Assembly (NCBI GenBank): GCA_902563075.1
Contig: CACEWC010000009.1
Location: 1-37,897, forward strand
DNA from: an uncultured Pelagibacteraceae bacterium
GTDB taxonomy: Bacteria > Pseudomonadota > Alphaproteobacteria > Pelagibacterales > Pelagibacteraceae
DNA: 37,897 bases
Reading direction: 5' to 3'
Positions 34,626 through 37,897 of this stretch are shown in pieces. Each line of letters starts with the position of its first letter. Positions within the stretch are counted from its first letter, which is position 1. A program made the translations under genes and the position numbers. The notes under the pieces are model-generated. The model did no database searches. It worked only from the letters and a program-made list of their open reading frames with translations, and was not told where the DNA came from.

Positions 34626-35399
34626 TTATAAGTATGGGGGCTTTGAATAACCTTTAGCAGATTCTGTAAATATTTCATAACCATTTTCAGTAATTCCAAC
34701 AGTATGCTCAAATTGTGCAGATAAAGATTTGTCTTTTGTAACTGCAGTCCACCCATCATTAAGCATTTTTACATTAAATTTTCCAGCATTAATCATTGGT
34801 TCTATTGTAAATGTCATCCCGGGTTTTAGTTCCATACCTGTATTCTTTGTTCCATAATGTAAAATGTTTGGTGGTTCATGAAATGATGTACCTATCCCAT
34901 GACCACAAAAATCCTTAACTACAGAAAATCCTTTATCTTCAATATAAGATTGTATTTCATGTCCTATATCTCCAAGTTTAATACCAGGTTTTAAGATATT
35001 AATTGCTTTCATCATAGACTGATAAGTTGCATCAATTAGATTATTTAATTTTACCGAGGTTTTTCCAATACAAAACATTCTACTTGTATCTCCGTAATGT
35101 TCATTAATGATAGCAGTCACATCTACATTAAGTGCATCTCCTTCAACCAAAACTCTATCCTCTGAGGGTACCCCATGACATACAACGTGATTAAGAGATG
35201 TACATAAAGATTTTGTAAAACCTCGATAGTATAGAGGGGCAGAGTGACCACCATTATCCCTTATAAACTCATAGCCAAGCTTATCTATGTAAGCTGTTGA
35301 AACACCTTCTTTAATATTTTCTGTTAACATGTCTAAAGTTTGTGAAGCTAGCTTTCCAGCTATTCTCATTTTTTCAAATTTTTCAGTATAATTACTCAT
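34626..35399 (-). CDS. map: Type I methionine aminopeptidase
   Basis: The start is set at the ATG at 35399 (257 residues, MSNYTEKFEKMRIAGKLAS); a TTG one codon earlier is unnecessary. Pita-bread fold metalloprotease that removes initiator Met. Metal ligands are seen as Asp in NVDVTAIINEHYGDTSRMF (two Asp, about 93-111), His in GHGIGTSFHEPP near 167-178, Glu in FTIEPMIN near 200-207, and Glu in AQFEHTVGIT near 231-240. No N-terminal zinc-finger extension. It overlaps sfsA by 8 bp and precedes purB by 3 bp. Confidence 0.95.
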   Translation of the reverse strand: MSNYTEKFEKMRIAGKLASQTLDMLTENIKEGVSTAYIDKLGYEFIRDNGGHSAPLYYRGFTKSLCTSLNHVVCHGVPSEDRVLVEGDALNVDVTAIINEHYGDTSRMFCIGKTSVKLNNLIDATYQSMMKAINILKPGIKLGDIGHEIQSYIEDKGFSVVKDFCGHGIGTSFHEPPNILHYGTKNTGMELKPGMTFTIEPMINAGKFNVKMLNDGWTAVTKDKSLSAQFEHTVGITENGYEIFTESAKGYSKPPYL

Positions 35400-36090
35400 C
35401 AATAATTTTTATTTTTTTATCTATATAAATTTTTTTAGAACTAATGTTACATCTATAAGCCAAAAAGTTTACTCCAGCTTTTTTAGCTATCAAATAATTT
35501 TCATAATACTTACTATCAATATCCTTTGCTATTTTAAAATACTCCATATTTTGTATTTGTACTAAAAATATTAAGTAAGATTTATAGCCTTTCTTTATGG
35601 CATCAATAAGAGTAAGTAAATGTTTTGATCCCCTAGTGGTGATAGCATCTGGAAACTCAGCTGTTTTTTTATCCCTAAAAAGAGTAACATTTTTCACTTC
35701 TAGAAAACTTTTTTGACCTTTTTTTTCAATTAAAAAATCAAATCTAGTCTCTTTATTAAAAAAAACTTCTGAATTAATCTTATCGTTATTTTTGAATTCC
35801 TTGATGAGATTATTATTTAATCCGTGGTGTACAATTTTATTTGCTCTATGAGTATTTATTCCAACAAAGTTTTTTTTGGCCTTAATAATTTCTAGACCAT
35901 ATTTTAACTTTCTTTTTGGATCATCATGCTTGAATAAATGCACTTCATTACCTTCATCTAGCAAACCTTTCATAGATCCAGTATTTGGACAATGCGCAGT
36001 GACAACTTCTTTATTTAGATTTACATCAACAAAAAAACGCTTATATCTTTTGATTAATTTGCCTTTTAATAAAGACTTGGTAAATTCCAT
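35392..36090 (-). CDS. sfsA: SfsA family protein (sugar fermentation stimulation / putative nuclease)
   Basis: The ATG at 36090 (232 residues, MEFTKSLLKGKLIKRYKRFF) is chosen since it matches the usual SfsA N terminus; two further upstream ATGs would run into the divergent cinA-like gene. Family motifs: AHCPNTGSMKGLL near 33-45, FVGINTHRANKIVHHGL near 73-89, and FLIEKKGQKSFLEVKNVTL near 114-132, the last like the catalytic Asp/Glu-x-Lys core of PD-(D/E)xK nucleases. The family is also described as DNA-binding; the biological role is unsettled. It is the first gene of the nine-gene minus-strand run. Confidence 0.9.
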   Translation of the reverse strand: MEFTKSLLKGKLIKRYKRFFVDVNLNKEVVTAHCPNTGSMKGLLDEGNEVHLFKHDDPKRKLKYGLEIIKAKKNFVGINTHRANKIVHHGLNNNLIKEFKNNDKINSEVFFNKETRFDFLIEKKGQKSFLEVKNVTLFRDKKTAEFPDAITTRGSKHLLTLIDAIKKGYKSYLIFLVQIQNMEYFKIAKDIDSKYYENYLIAKKAGVNFLAYRCNISSKKIYIDKKIKIIDE

Positions 36091-36110
36091 ATTCGAATTA
36101 TACATATAAA

Positions 36111-36860
36111 ATGAGCAAAAACACAAAAGTAAATGCTGCGATATTAATCATAGGTAACGAAATTCTTTCTGGTCGAACTCAAGACACTAACACAAGCACA
36201 CTAGCAACATGGTTAAATTCTATTGGTGTAAAAGTAAATGAAGTAAGAATAATTCCTGATCAAGAAGAAATAATTGTAGAGACACTAAACCTTTTAAGGA
36301 AATCTAATAATTATGTTTTCACAACTGGTGGTATCGGCCCAACACATGATGACATAACCGCTCAATCAGTAGCAAAAGCTTTTGGTCTAAAATACGAACT
36401 CCATAAAGAAGGATATAAAATATTAGAAGCTTATTACCAGCCAGGTGAGTTTAATGAAGGAAGACAAAAAATGATTTGGATGCCAGCAAATGCAAATTTA
36501 ATTCTTAATCCAACAAGTGGAGCTCCTGGTTTTAGTGTAGAAAATGTTTTTTGTTTACCTGGGGTTCCATCAATTTTAAAATCCATGCTTGGAGGTTTAA
36601 AAAATAAGATTGCAGGAGGTGAACCTATTTTAAGTCACACCATCAATTTAAAAACTGTTGAAAGTGAAATAGCCAATTCATTAACTGAAGTACAAAATAA
36701 TAATAAAGATATTGAAATTGGAAGCTATCCTTTTTTTCATGCTGGAAAATTAGGAGTATCAATTGTTATTCGTTCAGAAAGTCAATCAAAAATAGATATA
36801 TGTAATGATCAAATCTTAAGATTTGTAATGGAAAAAAAAATTGAAATTGTTGAAAGGTAA
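36111..36860 (+). CDS. CinA N-terminal (molybdopterin-binding-like, COG1058) protein
   Basis: A 249-residue protein with the MoCF fold: ILIIGNEILSGRTQDTNT (about 11-28), FTTGGIGPTHDDITAQSVAKAFG (two blocks, about 69-91), and SGAPGFSVENVFCLPGVPS near 141-159. These match the first domain of CinA, often annotated competence/damage-inducible protein A. The second, NMN-deamidase domain of full CinA is absent, as in many alphaproteobacteria. Related single-domain proteins act on nucleotide cofactors, but the reaction here is unknown. It is divergent from sfsA with 20 bp between start codons. Confidence 0.85.
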   Translation: MSKNTKVNAAILIIGNEILSGRTQDTNTSTLATWLNSIGVKVNEVRIIPDQEEIIVETLNLLRKSNNYVFTTGGIGPTHDDITAQSVAKAFGLKYELHKEGYKILEAYYQPGEFNEGRQKMIWMPANANLILNPTSGAPGFSVENVFCLPGVPSILKSMLGGLKNKIAGGEPILSHTINLKTVESEIANSLTEVQNNNKDIEIGSYPFFHAGKLGVSIVIRSESQSKIDICNDQILRFVMEKKIEIVER

Positions 36861-36908
36861 GAGTGAAAGAAAGTATTAAACTTTATTTAAATTAAACTTG
36901 AAATAATT

Positions 36909-37316
36909 ATGCTATATTTTGCATACGGAAGTAATCTAAATCATTATCAAATGAAACGCAGATGTAAGGATAGTGTTTTTTTAAAAAAGATAAATTTACA
37001 AAACTTTAGATTAACTTTTAGAAGTAAATACAGAGCAGCTGATATTGAACCCTTTAAAAATTCCTTAGTCCCTGGAGGATTATTTGAAATTTCAAAAAGT
37101 GATGAGAGGAAACTGGATGTTTATGAAGATTATCCTACTTTATATAAGAAATATTTTTTTTATTACTATGGAAAAAAAATAATGACCTACACTATGGTTA
37201 AAAAAACAAAATTTAGATTCCCGACTGAAAGATATTTAAACGTTATCAAAAGGGGTTATGTTGATTGTAATTTAGATAATAAATATTTAAAAAAAGCTTT
37301 ATCATCCTCACTTTAA
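36909..37316 (+). CDS. Gamma-glutamylcyclotransferase-like (GGCT/AIG2 family) protein
   Basis: A 135-residue protein of the cyclotransferase fold. The opening MLYFAYGSNLNHYQMKRRC is the diagnostic glycine-loop motif (YGSNL, residues 6-10). PGGLFEISKSDERKLDVYEDYP (in two blocks, about 55-77) holds the Glu expected to act as general acid-base, followed by YKKYFF. Family members turn gamma-glutamyl amines into 5-oxoproline, or act on related amide conjugates. The substrate is open. It is 48 bp after the CinA-like gene and 6 bp before a glycosyltransferase gene. Confidence 0.82.
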   Translation: MLYFAYGSNLNHYQMKRRCKDSVFLKKINLQNFRLTFRSKYRAADIEPFKNSLVPGGLFEISKSDERKLDVYEDYPTLYKKYFFYYYGKKIMTYTMVKKTKFRFPTERYLNVIKRGYVDCNLDNKYLKKALSSSL

Positions 37317-37322
37317 AAATTT

Positions 37323-37897
37323 ATGAGTCATCAAATTACTGTCATCATAACAACTTTTAATCGAGAAATTGAATTAAAAAAAGCTATTAGAAGTGTTCTT
37401 GATCAAACTTATAAAGCTGATGAAATTTTAGTTGTAAATAATGGAGAAAAAAAATTAGATTTAAGTGAGATAAAAGATCTTAATAAATTTAACTTTAAAA
37501 TAATTAATTGTGAAAAAAATCTTCATGCAGCAGGCGGAAGAAATATTGGAGCTAATACAGCTACAAACTATTATTTAGCATTTTTAGACGACGATGATTA
37601 TTGGGAAAAAAATTATCTGAAAAAAGTATCTGAGGTAATCGATAAAGCTAAACCTGATTTAATAGTATCTACATTATACGATATGAAAACTAATAATTTG
37701 TATAAAAGAATAAATGATTTGAATCTAACTCAAATTTATCTCTATAATCCTGGCATAAACGGCTCAAATATAGTTATTACAAAGATAGCTTTAAATGAAG
37801 TGGGTGGATTTAAAAATTTCTTATTTCCTTCAGAGGATAAGTCATTATTGATTGATTTAATTTTAAATAAAAAAAAGATTGTAATTACAGATAGTAA
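37323..37897 (+). CDS. GT2-family glycosyltransferase (3' end cut off)
   Basis: The frame opens with ATG at 37323 and runs through the right edge (191 codons visible). The GT-A start is plain: ITVIITTFNREIELKKAIRS, then QTYKADEILVVNNG near 29-41, AAGGRNIGANTA near 69-80, and FLDDDDYW (D89-D92), the nucleotide-sugar/metal Asp motif. A later SEDKSLL resembles the family's catalytic ED region. It probably builds a surface glycan or glycoprotein. It is 6 bp after the GGCT-like gene. The missing C-terminal part prevents further placement. Confidence 0.88.
   Translation, partial: MSHQITVIITTFNREIELKKAIRSVLDQTYKADEILVVNNGEKKLDLSEIKDLNKFNFKIINCEKNLHAAGGRNIGANTATNYYLAFLDDDDYWEKNYLKKVSEVIDKAKPDLIVSTLYDMKTNNLYKRINDLNLTQIYLYNPGINGSNIVITKIALNEVGGFKNFLFPSEDKSLLIDLILNKKKIVITDS

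Noticed and set aside
36091..36126. Longer SfsA starting at 36126 or 36105
   Set aside because: The longer form overlaps the divergent CinA-like gene, while the MEF start at 36090 matches the known family N terminus.
1..37897. CRISPR array, toxin-antitoxin pair, insertion sequence or prophage
   Set aside because: I saw no regularly spaced repeats, transposase or integrase motifs, or inverted-repeat flanked elements. Every sizeable open frame is accounted for by a known family.

Overview
The window looks like a piece of a SAR11 (Pelagibacterales, 'Candidatus Pelagibacter'-like) alphaproteobacterial chromosome. The basis is very low GC, A/T-rich codon use, 40 genes packed into 37.9 kb with no gap above about 160 bp, many start/stop overlaps of 1-11 bp, and protein families typical of that group (TRAP transporter, methylcitrate cycle, class II DAHP synthase, CimA, CGFS glutaredoxin with BolA). 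I see no insertion sequence, prophage, CRISPR array, rRNA or tRNA. Both ends cut through genes. The organism call is an inference from style and gene content; no marker phylogeny was run.

Layout. 1-2.7 kb: a truncated PNPOx-like FMN protein and a 3-hydroxyisobutyrate-dehydrogenase-family oxidoreductase, divergent from an MFS transporter with only 11 bp between start codons. 2.7-5.2 kb: rpoZ with a long acidic tail, a TylF/CmcI-like methyltransferase, and a convergent class III CoA transferase. 5.2-10.3 kb: a TRAP uptake system (dctP, dctQ, dctM) whose last gene overlaps dusA, which overlaps a TauE/SafE transporter; a small DUF2061 membrane gene converges on them. 10.3-14.9 kb: a phosphoglucomutase/phosphomannomutase and, divergently, nrdAB (class Ia ribonucleotide reductase). 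14.9-19.2 kb, minus strand: prpD-prpB-prpC (methylcitrate cycle) and a Gph-like phosphatase. 19.2-28.9 kb, plus strand: a stand-alone GlmU acetyltransferase domain, glmS, class II DAHP synthase, nadE, cysS, cimA, a TrmJ-type methyltransferase, rpsD and an orphan methyltransferase. 28.9-36.1 kb, minus strand: one unbroken run sfsA-map-purB-purC-purS-purQ-purL-bolA-grxD. 36.1 kb to the end: a CinA N-domain protein, a GGCT-like protein and a truncated GT2 glycosyltransferase.

Functionally this is mostly core metabolism: organic-acid import and CoA chemistry, propionyl-CoA disposal to pyruvate and succinate, amino-sugar precursors for the wall, shikimate entry, NAD, isoleucine by the citramalate route, dNTPs, and the middle of purine synthesis. 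I found no convincing novel multi-gene defence or mobile system. The most interesting signals are small and regulatory: a terminator hairpin between dctP and dctQ that also holds the dctQ Shine-Dalgarno, with the start codon set between U8 and A9; a GC-rich leader with two mutually exclusive hairpins ending in U8-AUG before the DUF2061 gene; a pair of NrdR-like boxes 30 bp apart over the nrdAB promoter; and promoter placements that predict leaderless or nearly leaderless mRNAs for rpoZ, nrdA and rpsD. At the protein level the oddities are the split GlmU, an NrdA with no ATP-cone, and the acidic omega tail.
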